Shown here: positions 39,901 to 50,000 of the stretch, piece after piece | Position numbering within the stretch: the stretch's first letter is position 1 | Layout: every line of letters starts with the position of its first letter | Virus record (IMG/VR): IMGVR_UViG_3300017735_000003 | Coordinates: 1-64,000 of that record | DNA length: 64,000 nucleotides | From: a virus | Strand: one strand, 5' to 3' | The notes under the pieces: generated by a model | Seen by the model: the letters and a program-made list of their open reading frames with translations, nothing else | Databases searched by the model: none | Told to the model about the DNA's origin: nothing | Made by a program: the position numbers and the translations under genes

Positions 39901-41029
39901 TGGCACTACAGGTCGTTCTGGTGGTGGAGCAGGCGGTGGTTTCCCATATAACACTGGTAACCGTGGTGGCGGTGGCGGATCAGGATATTATGGTGGAGGC
40001 GGCGGTGGCGGCGGTAATGGCACCACAGGACAGTCTGGAGGAGGTGGTGGTGGATCAGGATATAAAACTGGGTCCAATATTACTAATTTTGTAACTGCTG
40101 ATGGGTCTAAAGGATCTACTACTGCTCCATATTCAAATGATCCAGACTATGTTTCCGGTCATGGTGCTGGTGGTCAGAATGGTCTTGCTGTGATTAATTT
40201 CCTCATAGAAAACCAATTAGTCATGACTGGTCTTAGTAGTTCTAATACAACTGATATTAGTGCTTTATCTTCGACTTTAACTCTCACCGAAAATGTCCTT
40301 TTATCACCACTTGATGGAGACTATGATGTAGTTGTAAAATGTCGTGGTGGAAGTCCATCTGGAACAGGTGCATATGTTCAGGGAACAATTCACATGACGA
40401 GTGGAAATATCTACATGCTTTATTATGATGCTAACTATGCAGCAGTTTTCTTTGGAACTTCAGTTGATGGGAATAAGTGTATAATGCTCGGTGCTCAAGG
40501 TGGGCATCAGGGTAATGGTGTATATGGTGGAGTTGGTCCCGGTGGTAATGCTGGATATCCATCTGGAAGTTCTGGAAGTAATCTCAATGCTTCTGGTGGC
40601 GGCGGTGGCGGAACCACTGCGCTTTATAGAGCAGGAACATTTAATGCCACATATCTTATGAGTTACAAATTAGGATCTGGTGGTGGTGGCGGATATCCTG
40701 GTGCTAGTGATGGATATAGTGGAGCTCCTGGAACCAGCGGTGGTTTCTTCTCTGCTGGTTCTGGTGGTGGCGGTGTTGATGGTTCTGGCGGTAACGGAGG
40801 CATGGGTTACTACGGCGGTGGCGGCGGTGGCGGCGGTTGGGACTTAGAATATAATGCTGGTGGTGAATTTGGCGGCGGAGGCGGCGGTGGATCTTCTTAT
40901 CATGGAGGTCTTCCAAAACCTTCTATTAATTCTTATAGTCCGGCAGAAGTTGTTGTCAGTAATACTTCTGAGGGGAATGAAGCAGGAGGAGTTCAACTTC
41001 AAATTATCAGTGTGACTGCTGTGCCTTGA
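36953..41029 (+). CDS. Large glycine-rich adhesin with Ig-like domains
   Basis: The 1358-residue protein has Ig-like domains near residues 85-175, 180-275 and 745-825, each with a 'YQWQLK'-type Trp strand and a 'YRCVLT'-type Cys strand. Three long glycine-rich blocks (around 350-410, 585-720 and 855-1050), plus one near 1180-1330, look like the polyglycine II helices of T-even gp38-type receptor-binding tips. A Tyr/Cys-rich segment of about 170 residues (about 415-585) interrupts the first two blocks. It is encoded directly after the PAAR gene, so it is probably a baseplate-attached host-binding protein. Confidence 0.7.
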   Translation: MRIIPFSNQVKFIPKDSKSERITPAAWFTVTQTDIAIAESSSGATTVGIADPNNSPGGGGGAGGGGGGTSLEDLIPLINNVTPLEDTFIQLLEPTTVPYVLIASAGTNLADPALLEYQWQLKDSGTNTYVDIAGANSASYSVPVGMTVANADGDCYRCKITHSGTAVNSPQYSSKYEFDIRRTITITTQPELAGSGVAGDTVTFAVAATISSDVVSFQWQLKENNTNTFISIIGANSASYTTPILDTYEDNGDQYRCVLTNPFANTVTSSIVTLIVDGADFRVSPPIYRIDTEGVGYDTEFWSLERDGALILDPSISSDYTLTSLDSRRTKFLSHLWGQGTCAGKGGYTKAGVPIASTESVSMKLNAGAGAAGSSDSGRYAEAGGGYAGIFEGNVISHATALAVAGGAGGSSLNTTSSCTGSQSSISYPYTTTTSYQQAYDCSTTQYKTNYGSINHLFDWAGNRTLSITHTGTPLAARLALGGQTQARRYYIFFAPGHYMLDNNYSLSISSSGCTAGSRPRCPGMYYTIDLKYYHFFSVTFYRYDLNVTSFVSSFNYYATQSKRTPQTCYRTAYTSTTNYYYHTPTAAVSGGSGGGLTGTDGGDSSQSVISAKGGDAGSQSAGGAGGTTSSAGSTNGSDGSALQGGSGGANSGSYAAPGGGGGGGGYYGGGGGAGGYDGYNGSSNPGRGPQSGGGGAGGAGYIDTSVVGTTGAFANETNTNRGTAGEEQQNSRIVINATYIEVTADPESSVVNDGDTVTFTVAATVVNGEGELVSFQWQKKTSGIWNDISGATNANYTTPTLTISNTNESYRCVLNNDYCSEKISAEALTVVAGAAETNFVITNPGQTNIPIPSAASEFTFKIWGAGGAGTGEGFPVRGGSGGFAKGTILIPESNTNSINVFVGATGLGSPVGMSGYGAGRGGQRSEMTFGSDIVYVGGGGGSAQAGNGGFGGGANRNGGSGDGTFAPGSGASTGGGGGGSSSGTTGRSGGGAGGGFPYNTGNRGGGGGSGYYGGGGGGGGNGTTGQSGGGGGGSGYKTGSNITNFVTADGSKGSTTAPYSNDPDYVSGHGAGGQNGLAVINFLIENQLVMTGLSSSNTTDISALSSTLTLTENVLLSPLDGDYDVVVKCRGGSPSGTGAYVQGTIHMTSGNIYMLYYDANYAAVFFGTSVDGNKCIMLGAQGGHQGNGVYGGVGPGGNAGYPSGSSGSNLNASGGGGGGTTALYRAGTFNATYLMSYKLGSGGGGGYPGASDGYSGAPGTSGGFFSAGSGGGGVDGSGGNGGMGYYGGGGGGGGWDLEYNAGGEFGGGGGGGSSYHGGLPKPSINSYSPAEVVVSNTSEGNEAGGVQLQIISVTAVP

Positions 41030-41054
41030 CAGATTTCGTTTATCTTGGTATACT
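41026..41054 (+). promoter_or_regulatory. Sigma70-type promoter
   Basis: TTGACA at 41026-41031, a 17-base spacer, TATACT at 41049-41054, overlapping the adhesin stop. Transcription near 41061 leads to the ATG at 41079. Confidence 0.8.
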
Positions 41055-41078
41055 ACTTGAGTAGTCAATGATTGAGTA

Positions 41079-41222
41079 ATGGCAAAAAGCCCAAAGTTCG
41101 GTTCAAATGAAAATATTGAGACCAAACCGAAAAGAACACGTCAGGGAACTGGTAAACATACTAAATATAGTGCAACCTCCAGTAATGGAAAGCGTAAACG
41201 TTATCGAGGACAAGGAAGATGA
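41079..41222 (+). CDS. Small very basic protein, 47 aa
   Basis: About one third Lys/Arg (MAKSPKFGSNENIETKPKRT, RQGTGKHTKYSATSSNGKRK). A ribosomal-protein-like or DNA/RNA-binding peptide. Its TGA overlaps the next ATG. It has its own sigma70 promoter. No family was recognised. Confidence 0.65.
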   Translation: MAKSPKFGSNENIETKPKRTRQGTGKHTKYSATSSNGKRKRYRGQGR

Positions 41223-41317
41223 GCGAAGAAACACCAGCACCAAAGTCTTATGGTTATGTTGTAGGCAAAAGAGCCTCTGAGCAAGATCATCCAGATAAAG
41301 AAAAGTCTGATGAGTGA
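41219..41317 (+). CDS. Hypothetical peptide, 32 aa
   Basis: Short ORF (MSEETPAPKSYGYVVGKRAS...). ATGA overlap with the gene before and an eight-base overlap with the gene after make a coupled three-gene unit, which supports it despite its size. Confidence 0.5.
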   Translation: MSEETPAPKSYGYVVGKRASEQDHPDKEKSDE

Positions 41318-41768
41318 AATTGAAGAGCACATTAAAGAGTGGATTGGCAAAATTTCTGAGTTTAGACCAGAACTAAACAATTTTGCCATCTGCCCTTTCT
41401 CTTCAACAGCAACTTATAAAATTATTGAAGCACCTATTGACGATATCATGCCTTTAAATGGGTATGATGTCGTCATTTTTGCTGTCGAAGACTATTTGGA
41501 TGTCAATGCTATTCAAATGTGGTGTGAAATTTACAATACCATCTACCCTGAATACATTTTTTTAGAGGATTGCGCTCATTCTCATACTTTCATCAATGGT
41601 ATTCAGACAAATAATGCGAAATATAACTTACTTTTATGTCAAAGTAAGGAAAAATTACGAAAAAGTCGTAAAATACTAGCAGAATCGGGATATTATCAGC
41701 ATTGGAACGATGCAATGATGAAAGAAATTCTTGGGGAAGATTTTGATATGGTAAACCACTATAAATAA
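41310..41768 (+). CDS. Hypothetical protein, 152 aa
   Basis: Soluble alpha/beta protein (NNFAICPFSSTATYKIIEAP, YDVVIFAVEDYLDVNAIQMW, YIFLEDCAHSHTFINGIQTN). The pattern hints at a small DUF1415-like fold, recalled with low certainty. Its stop overlaps the late promoter for gp25. Confidence 0.65.
   Translation: MSEIEEHIKEWIGKISEFRPELNNFAICPFSSTATYKIIEAPIDDIMPLNGYDVVIFAVEDYLDVNAIQMWCEIYNTIYPEYIFLEDCAHSHTFINGIQTNNAKYNLLLCQSKEKLRKSRKILAESGYYQHWNDAMMKEILGEDFDMVNHYK
41760..41767 (+). promoter_or_regulatory. T4-type late promoter for gp25
   Basis: TATAAATA at 41760-41767, 20 bases before ATG 41788, overlapping the end of the previous gene. Confidence 0.75.
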
Positions 41769-41787
41769 TTGAAAAAAACCATATCAA

Positions 41788-42192
41788 ATGGCATTAAAAG
41801 CATCAAGATCCTATAAGGACTTGAGTTTCACATTTAAAACCAACCCCTTACGGAAGGATTTAAACCTTTTGAAGGATGAAAATGCGATTAAGAGATCACT
41901 TCTTAATCTTTTTTCTTACAGGAAGGGTGAAAAGTTTTTTAATGCTGGTTTTGGTAGTGGAATTCCTGAATTGTTATTTGATCCATTTGATTTTGTTACT
42001 GCTGGATCAATAAAAACTGAGATAGAAAATTTAATTACTTTATATGAACCCAGAATTAATCTTATTGAGGTAGTTTTGGATTTGAATGAAGATCAATATG
42101 AGTATGATATTCAAGTAATTTATAGTATTCCTGATACAGATCCTCAGATCTTCACCACTTCGTTAACATTAACGTCATCATCAAAGATATAA
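41788..42192 (+). CDS. gp25: Baseplate wedge protein gp25
   Basis: The 134-residue protein has the gp25/TssE pattern: FKTNPLRKDLNLLKDENAIK, RSLLNLFSYRKGEKFFNAGF and the conserved GSGIPELLFDPFD. gp25 nucleates the contractile sheath at the baseplate wedge. It is followed four bases later by gp6, as in T4-like cyanophages. Confidence 0.92.
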   Translation: MALKASRSYKDLSFTFKTNPLRKDLNLLKDENAIKRSLLNLFSYRKGEKFFNAGFGSGIPELLFDPFDFVTAGSIKTEIENLITLYEPRINLIEVVLDLNEDQYEYDIQVIYSIPDTDPQIFTTSLTLTSSSKI

Positions 42193-42195
42193 TCA

Positions 42196-44046
42196 ATGGC
42201 ATTCGCACAAGTTAGTTCCCTAGATTACGCTGATATCAAATCTGCCTTGGTTGATTACCTGAGGCGAAATACTGATTTTACAGATTATGACTTTGAAGGA
42301 TCAACACTGTCTTCTATTGTTGACCTCTTAGCATACAACACTTATTATACTGCCTTCAATACTACGATGGCAGTTAATGAGAGTTTCTTGTCGTCTGCCT
42401 CTCTAAGAGACAATATTGTAAAAGTTGCCAAACAACTTGGATACAGTCCAAAGTCAACAACTTCAGCAACAGCATTTCTTAAATTAAAAGTTGATTTTAG
42501 TAGTGTTGCGGCAGTTGACCAAAGATTAGTGCCATCATTCCTTACTCTCAAGAAGGGTAACTGTTTTATTTCATCAAATCCAGAAAATAGAAACGAAACA
42601 TACCAATTTTCTATTTTAGAAGATGTTGTATCTCCGGTAACGAATAATATTGGATATATTTCAAATGTTTCATCGGATCAATTGCAAGTAACCGAAGGAA
42701 TTTACTTAAATTTTAGTTATGTCGTAGATAATACAATTTCCAATCAAAAATTTATCATTCCTACTGCTAATGTAGACACTGAAACCATTAAAGTAGTAGT
42801 AAGAGAAAATGCTGTAGCGTCAAAAACTGAAATTTTCACAAAAGTTGAAAATATCCTTGATGTAACTGCGGTTGATAAAGTATTTTTCGTCCAAGAGACT
42901 GATGATGCCAGATATGAATTAATTTTTGGTGATGATGTGCTGGGGAAGAAAGTTACTGACGGGCAAATTATTGAAGTTTCATATATTGCATCATCTGGTA
43001 AAGCAGCAAACAAATTAAAGAATTTTGTTTTCTCAGGTGAAATTTATGACGAAGATTTAAACCGAGTTTTGACAGGAATTACAACAACAGTTGTATCTGG
43101 TTCTGAAGGTGGTGATGATATTGAAGACAGTGAAATAATCAGAAAAAATGCTCCTGCATTCTATTCCTCACAAAATAGAGCAGTAACATTAGAAGATTAT
43201 AAGGTAATTACTCAAAGACTTTACTCAGCAATTGCTGATATTATTGTATATGGTGGCGAAAGTGAAGAACCACCTGAGTATGGTCGTGTAAAAATTGCTA
43301 TCAAACCAAAATTTAGCGATATTTTAAGTAATTCTACTAAAAGAGATATTATTACTAAACTTAAGAAGTATACAGTTGCTTCTGTTACTCCAATTATTGT
43401 TGATCCATCGATTGTTGATGTAGTTTTAAGAACTAAAATTTATTATAGGCAAACTGAAACTAATTTGACATCCGAACAAATTAGAAACGTTGCAATTCAA
43501 AATTTAACTGAATATAGAGATACTAATAATATTAGTAAGTTTGGTGGAGTGATTAGAAAAAGTAAAGTAACTACAGTTATTGATGCTTCCGAAAGTTCAA
43601 TTGCAGGTAATGTTACTGATTTTATATTGAGGAAAAAATTAGTACCAGCACTCGGTACTACAGCTCAATACTTGTTATGCTATGTAAATCAATTCCAAAC
43701 ATCATGTGCTGGAAAAACCACTATCACAAGTTCCAAATTTAGAACTGTAAATTATCCGAATGATGATTCATTCATGGAAAATACTGAGGATGGTGCAATT
43801 AGAATATATACTATTGATTCTGCTACTGCATCTAAGAAAATTTTAGTTGAAAATGCAGGAACTGTTGATTTTACTAATGGCAAAGTGACTATAAATTCAA
43901 TTCAATTTGTTAGCGGCAGTAATGAAAATGATGAAATTTTTATTAGTGCCATCCCATTTAATGATGATGTGAGTGCAGTGAGAGAAGTATACTTAAATCT
44001 CTCAATAGAAGATAGTATTCTCCAGGTATTCCAAGAAACAGCATAA
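42196..44046 (+). CDS. gp6: Baseplate wedge protein gp6 (gpJ-like)
   Basis: The 616-residue protein has the gp6/Baseplate_J signature at the start (SSLDYADIKSALVDYLRRNT, then YNTYYTAFNTTMAVNESFL, then LRDNIVKVAKQLGYSPKSTT), a central TDGQIIEVSYIASSGKAANK region and AVTLEDYKVITQRLY. gp6 joins wedges into the inner baseplate ring. T4 gp6 is 660 residues, so the length fits. Confidence 0.93.
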   Translation: MAFAQVSSLDYADIKSALVDYLRRNTDFTDYDFEGSTLSSIVDLLAYNTYYTAFNTTMAVNESFLSSASLRDNIVKVAKQLGYSPKSTTSATAFLKLKVDFSSVAAVDQRLVPSFLTLKKGNCFISSNPENRNETYQFSILEDVVSPVTNNIGYISNVSSDQLQVTEGIYLNFSYVVDNTISNQKFIIPTANVDTETIKVVVRENAVASKTEIFTKVENILDVTAVDKVFFVQETDDARYELIFGDDVLGKKVTDGQIIEVSYIASSGKAANKLKNFVFSGEIYDEDLNRVLTGITTTVVSGSEGGDDIEDSEIIRKNAPAFYSSQNRAVTLEDYKVITQRLYSAIADIIVYGGESEEPPEYGRVKIAIKPKFSDILSNSTKRDIITKLKKYTVASVTPIIVDPSIVDVVLRTKIYYRQTETNLTSEQIRNVAIQNLTEYRDTNNISKFGGVIRKSKVTTVIDASESSIAGNVTDFILRKKLVPALGTTAQYLLCYVNQFQTSCAGKTTITSSKFRTVNYPNDDSFMENTEDGAIRIYTIDSATASKKILVENAGTVDFTNGKVTINSIQFVSGSNENDEIFISAIPFNDDVSAVREVYLNLSIEDSILQVFQETA

Positions 44047-44047
44047 A

Positions 44048-47000
44048 ATGAATTTTAACAAGTTAACTATCTCAGACTTAGTAGATCAGCAACTACCAGA
44101 GTTTGTTGTCAACGAATTTCCTACATTTGTAAAATTCTTTGAGGAATACTATAAATCATTAGAATTATCTGGTGGTCTACTTGATATCACCAATAATTTT
44201 CTTGATTATAAAAATATTGATAATTTAAGAAAATATAATCTTGTTACTACTTATAAATTACAGCAAGCAATTTCTGCTACTGATGAAACCATTGTTTTAG
44301 ACAGTCTTGATGGACTTCCTTCGGAGAATGGTTTAATTAGCATAGGTGATGAGATTATTCTTTATGAGACCGTCAATTTATCGTCTAGAACACTCCTAAA
44401 TTGTAAAAGAGGATATTCGGCAACAACTAAGTTTGATAGCACTGCTACGACCGTAGAGAGCACTGTAGCAGCATCTCATCAATCAGACGATACTGTAACA
44501 AATTTATCAAATCTTGTTCTATTTCTTATCTTAAGAAATTACGAACATCAATACCTTGCTGGGTTCCCATTTGAGAATATTTCTTCTAATATTGATAAAG
44601 ACACCTTACTTAGAAATATTAAAGATTTCTATAATTACAAGGGAACTGATACTTCTATTGAATTTTTATTCAGAGCTTTATTTGACGAAGAAGTTACAGT
44701 AAAATATCCAAAAGATTATGTAATTAAATCTTCTTATTCGGATTTTACTGTTGATGACATTATCAAAGTAGAAGCAATTGAAGGAAACCCATATGATCTT
44801 ATCGGAAATCGATTAAGTCAAAGTGATGCTAGTGGAGTATTGACAAGTAGTGCTGTAATTGATGAAATTTTAATTAATAATATTTCAAATTATGCTTCTG
44901 CTAATAAAACTGTTTATGAATGTAGATTAAACGTTATCAATCAACAATTTTTTGAAATTCCTAGAGAAACTCTTCTTAGAGGAGTTTTGTCGTCCACAGA
45001 TTCTGTAATTACTGTTGATAGTACAATTGGATTTCCTCAGTTAAATGGAATTATCCAAATCGATGATGAAGTTATAACTTATCGATATAAAACGTTCAAT
45101 CAATTCATTGATTGTGGAAGAGGTGTTTTTGATACTGTTGCTATTAGTCATGCAAATTTAAGTGATGTTAGAACTACCGAATTTCTTTTTGGATATGCTG
45201 ATGGTATAGAACTTGAGTCAAATAAAGTAACTATGAGGTTACTTGGTGTTTCTTCTAGTGTTATTATTAATGATGGCGGTGCTTATTTTGAGGAAGCTGA
45301 AAAAGTAGAGTTATCACTTGATGGGGATATTGATTCGAGGCAACAATTTACAACATGGATTAAAAACGAAACTGGAACTCTCTCAAGTAGTTCTGATGTT
45401 CAGATAAACAATAATGTCAGCACTATTACCACTGAAATATCAAATATTTACAAAGATGAAAATTATGCTTATATTGTCTCGTCTGGACTTCCCGTACATC
45501 CAATCGGAGACTTTATTGGAGTTGGTTTTAATGTAAATAATCAAAATCTTTTAAAAACAATTCCACTTTCGACTGAAAAAAATACTCAAACTCAATTTAC
45601 TGGAAGTAACGCAGTTGGTTTGTTTATTAATGGTGTAGAAGCATTTAGTTCTCAGGATTATGAAGATGTTTCATTCGGCAATATCGAAAGTGTTGAAATT
45701 GTCCAAAAAGGATTTGGTTTCGAGACTGATATTCAACCAGTATTCAGAGTAGCAAATTCTTCCGGCGCTGGGGCTACATTTCATGCAAATATTATAGATG
45801 GAAAAGTATTTTCAATATCAGTAGTAGATGGCGGAAATGGATATACTGAAAATCAATCATTAGAAGTTACATATGGATTTGATGCCACTGCAACAATTGC
45901 AAATGATTTAGATATTATTAATGGTTCCATTAGAACAATTACAGTAACTAATCCAGGTCAAGATTATGTTGCCACACCTAATGTAGAAATTATTGATAGC
46001 ACTGGCAAAGGAACGGGAGCTTTCGCTATTGCTGAGGTAACTAATAATCAGTTGACTGGTGTAATTGTTCTCAATGGAGGTGTTGATTACAGTGATAAAG
46101 ATACTATCACTGTGAGGATTGTTTCTAAAGGTACTGGTGTTGTTGCTAATGCTATCGTTAAAAAATGGTCTTTTGATAGAATATTTAAGACAAAAAATTC
46201 TATTGATATAAATGGTAACTGGACACCTGCACAAACAATTAAATCTGATACCGGTAACGGTTATCTATATCCAAGTAGAAATATTGCGTATAATCTTCAA
46301 TATGCATATCCATCAAATCCAAAACTTCTTAGACATTCGTTATCTGATAACGTCCAGGGTGTAAATGCCAACTATGATGAAAAAACATCTGGATTTGTTC
46401 ATTCTCCTATTTTAGGATGGGCATATGATGGAAATCCAATTTATGGTCCTTATGGATATCTTACTCCAACCGTTCCTGCTAATGGTATTTCTAGACAAAC
46501 CAGTTCTTATGTATTAAAAACTACTGCAGAAGCTACTAGACCTAACGTAGTAAAATATCCTTTAGGTTCTTTTGTCAATGACTATGAGTTCATTCAAGGA
46601 TCTGGAAGTCTTGATATCAATAATGGTCGTTTTTGCATCACTCCAGAATATCCTGATGGAAGATATTGTTACTTCCTTACAGTAGACAGTTTTGGTTCTG
46701 GTGTTTATCCATATATTCTCGGAAAGACATATCATTCTGTTCCGGCAGAAAATAATTTTAATATTGAGTTTAATCAGCAAAACGAAGATAACTTACCCAA
46801 AGAAGCAAGAAGAATTAGAAGTTCTGCTACTCCAAGTAAAGGTTTTGATGCTATTTTATCAGTATCTAATGTTGAAAGAGGAACTATTGATGATTTTGTC
46901 GTTTACGAAAGTGAAAATGTATTCAAAGTATTAGATTCTTTGTATATCAACAATGATGACACCGAAGGTTCTAGAGCATTCGGTAGAGTTGAATCGGTTA

Positions 47001-50000
47001 AAGGTGAAAATGTAACTACAGTATCATATCAAGTTTCTTCTGGGTTTACGCATCCTCAATTAACTACAACTAATGGAATTCCTGACAATCCTTGGCCTGT
47101 TGAGATTAGTGCTCCATATTTAATGGCAGCAGGTCTTACATATGATATTACAGTAGAGACCTCAAATCCTCATTTATTATCTGATAATGATATAATTACA
47201 TTAGCATTAAATAGACAAGCATTATCATTAACAAAAACTTTTAAAGTAAGAGTATCTAATTATCAAACTATTAATTATGTAAAACCTGTTGTTGAGACTA
47301 CCTTAGTTGTTGATGTTGCTTTCAACCAAACGACCATTAACGTAGATAATTCTAACGATTATAGAGAAAATGATTATTTAAAAGTTAATGATGAAATTTT
47401 AAAAATTGTTTCGATTGATTATAATTCAGATCAAATTACTGTCGAAAGAACTCAGTTTGGATCTTCACTGAGATTACATGCAGCTACTAACAAAGTAGAA
47501 CTTTACATACCCGATGATCAACCAGATTATAGATTAACTGTAGGGTCGGCAATCACGAGTAGTGGTGTTTCAGGAACAATTTATAGTATCGACAAAGAAA
47601 ATTCTGTTATTGAAGTAAGAGTTGGTTCAGGCACACTTACAAATTCAAGTGTTCTTACAGATGCATCTTCGCCAACAGGAAGAACTATTAATGTAAGTAG
47701 TGTAAGTGATACTAAGATTTATTGGGAATTCGATCCTACTGGAACTGGCAATTATTATGTTCGTGATTTGTCTTTTAGATTAATTAGGGGAACTGAATAT
47801 ATTTTTGATACTAGTGATGGAAGTATTTTTGGGTACAGTTTAATTTTCTCTGAAGATTCAGCAAATATCAATACTGTCGCAGGTGTAACCTCTGTTGGAA
47901 CTCCAGGAACTTCTGGATCATCAGTAACTATCACAAAAGATGCATTGTTGAACTTTGATGTTTCTAGAATATATTATTATGAGCAAAACGGTCAAATTCT
48001 CAATAATAAAACATTTTTATCAGTCCTCACATTTCCTGATGGTGTTAAAAAAATTAAAGTGGTTGATGACAATAGGTTTAAGTTCACTATTCCTATACAA
48101 CCCGAACAGACTAGTTACACAAATTTAGTTTCATACAGCACAACTTCACAAACTAGTATTGGTGCAATTAATACTGTCACGGTAGTTGATGGGGGTGAAG
48201 GTTATAAAAAACTGCCAAATATTTCTGGAGTTATTCATACAGAATTAGATTCAGCAAAATTGGCATATTCAATTACTGGAGGTGCATTCAATGACACATT
48301 CAGTGTTTTAAATCCCGGAAATAGATATTCAAATAATACAAAAATTATTGTCAATACTCTCACTGGTAGTGGAGCAGTTTTAACACCAACGATTGTGGGT
48401 GGTAAAATTATTTCAGTAAAGGTTACTGTTGCTGGTAACGGATATGATGAGAATGATACTATCTCAATAATTGATACTGGTGCTAAAATTTTCCCAGTCA
48501 GTGATAGTATTGGCAAAATTAAAACAATTAGATTTAATAATAGTGGAAGTCAGTTTAATCCTGATAGAACATTTTCTAAATCTTTAGTATTCAAACAAAA
48601 AATAATTATTACTGGTATTTCTGGTGGTACTTATAAACTTTCTGAAAATGTAACATCTTCTGGTGGATTATCTGCTAAAATTGACAAAATAAGACAAATT
48701 GGTGTTGATGTTTTCTTACTTGATTTAAAAATCAACTCAGGAATTCCTAGAGTAGGTGATACTATCACGGGTTCTATTTTACAGGTAACATCTACAATTT
48801 ATTCTGTAACAAATCCCGATATTATTGGAAGTATTTCTGGATTTATCTCAAAAGTTGGTTTCTTTGATTCTGATTTAGGTAAGATTAGTGCTTCATCGCA
48901 AAAAATTACTGATAGTTATTACTATCAAGATTTCTCCTATGTCATCAGAAGTACAAAATCTCTAAGTGATTATAAAAAATATGTTGATGAAACAACACAT
49001 CCACTTGGATTTAAATTATTTGGTGAAGTATCTGTAGAGAATGATGTTGACTTTGATGATACTGTAACAGGAAATCCATTTAGTATCGGTCTTGCTGACG
49101 ATCATTCTGCTAATGAAGTTATTATTACATTACCTAATGTAAATGTAGAATCGGATATTGTTTTCAAAAAATATGAAATTTCTAGACTTAATACAGTTAA
49201 TATAAAAGCTTATCGTGGTATAGGAGCTGCTCGTCTTAATTTCTTAGATAACCAAATTGAAGCAGTGCAAATGGCAGATCTTTCTGCAGAACTTAATGCT
49301 AGTACTCAAACATATACCTTGACTACACAGGATGGTAATTTCCCATTAGATACATCCAATACTTCTATTCTTCTTTCATTGAATGATGTATTCCAAGAAC
49401 CATTCCAAACATCTACTGTAACTGGAATTAGTTACTCTGGTGGAATTGCGACTATTACTACTGCCGCAGATCATAATTTAGCAACTACATTAGTAGGTCA
49501 AACATATCCAAATCAAAAATATATTCATATTTCTGGTGTAACCAATACTGGCAATTTAAATTTTAACGATCAGTTTGAAGTATATGATGTGCCATCAACA
49601 ACTACAATCAGAGTTGTGTTTAATAACCCCAATGGTTATCTAACAAATAATGATCCTGCAGTTTGTGCTGATGTCAAGTCAACCATTGATAATTTAGTTA
49701 GTATTTTAACATATTATTTAAATAATCCATCTGCTGCACTACCCACAAATAACACAGGCGTTTGGTTGGATGAAGCATCATCAACCGTTGTTAGTGCTAA
49801 TAGACACAGAGATGGTGCTAATTTAATTGATATCAATAGATTTGAAATTATTGATAGAGCTAATGCAGAAATTTCTTTACAGTATCCTGATTTTTACTAT
49901 CCAAATGATACTCAAACATCTGGATATAGCAGACAGAAAGATTCTTATAGATTAATTCAGCAAAACCGTAAAGAATTAATTGATAGAGGTGCTGCTGAAA

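Noticed and set aside
38900-40900. Dense GGTGGT/GGCGGC repeats that look like a DNA repeat array or CRISPR
   Set aside because: The repeats are glycine codons within one open frame, with no regular spacing or spacers.
36953-41029. Diversity-generating retroelement target in the adhesin
   Set aside because: No reverse transcriptase gene or template repeat was seen in the window, and there is no sign of adenine-biased variable codons that could be judged from one sequence.
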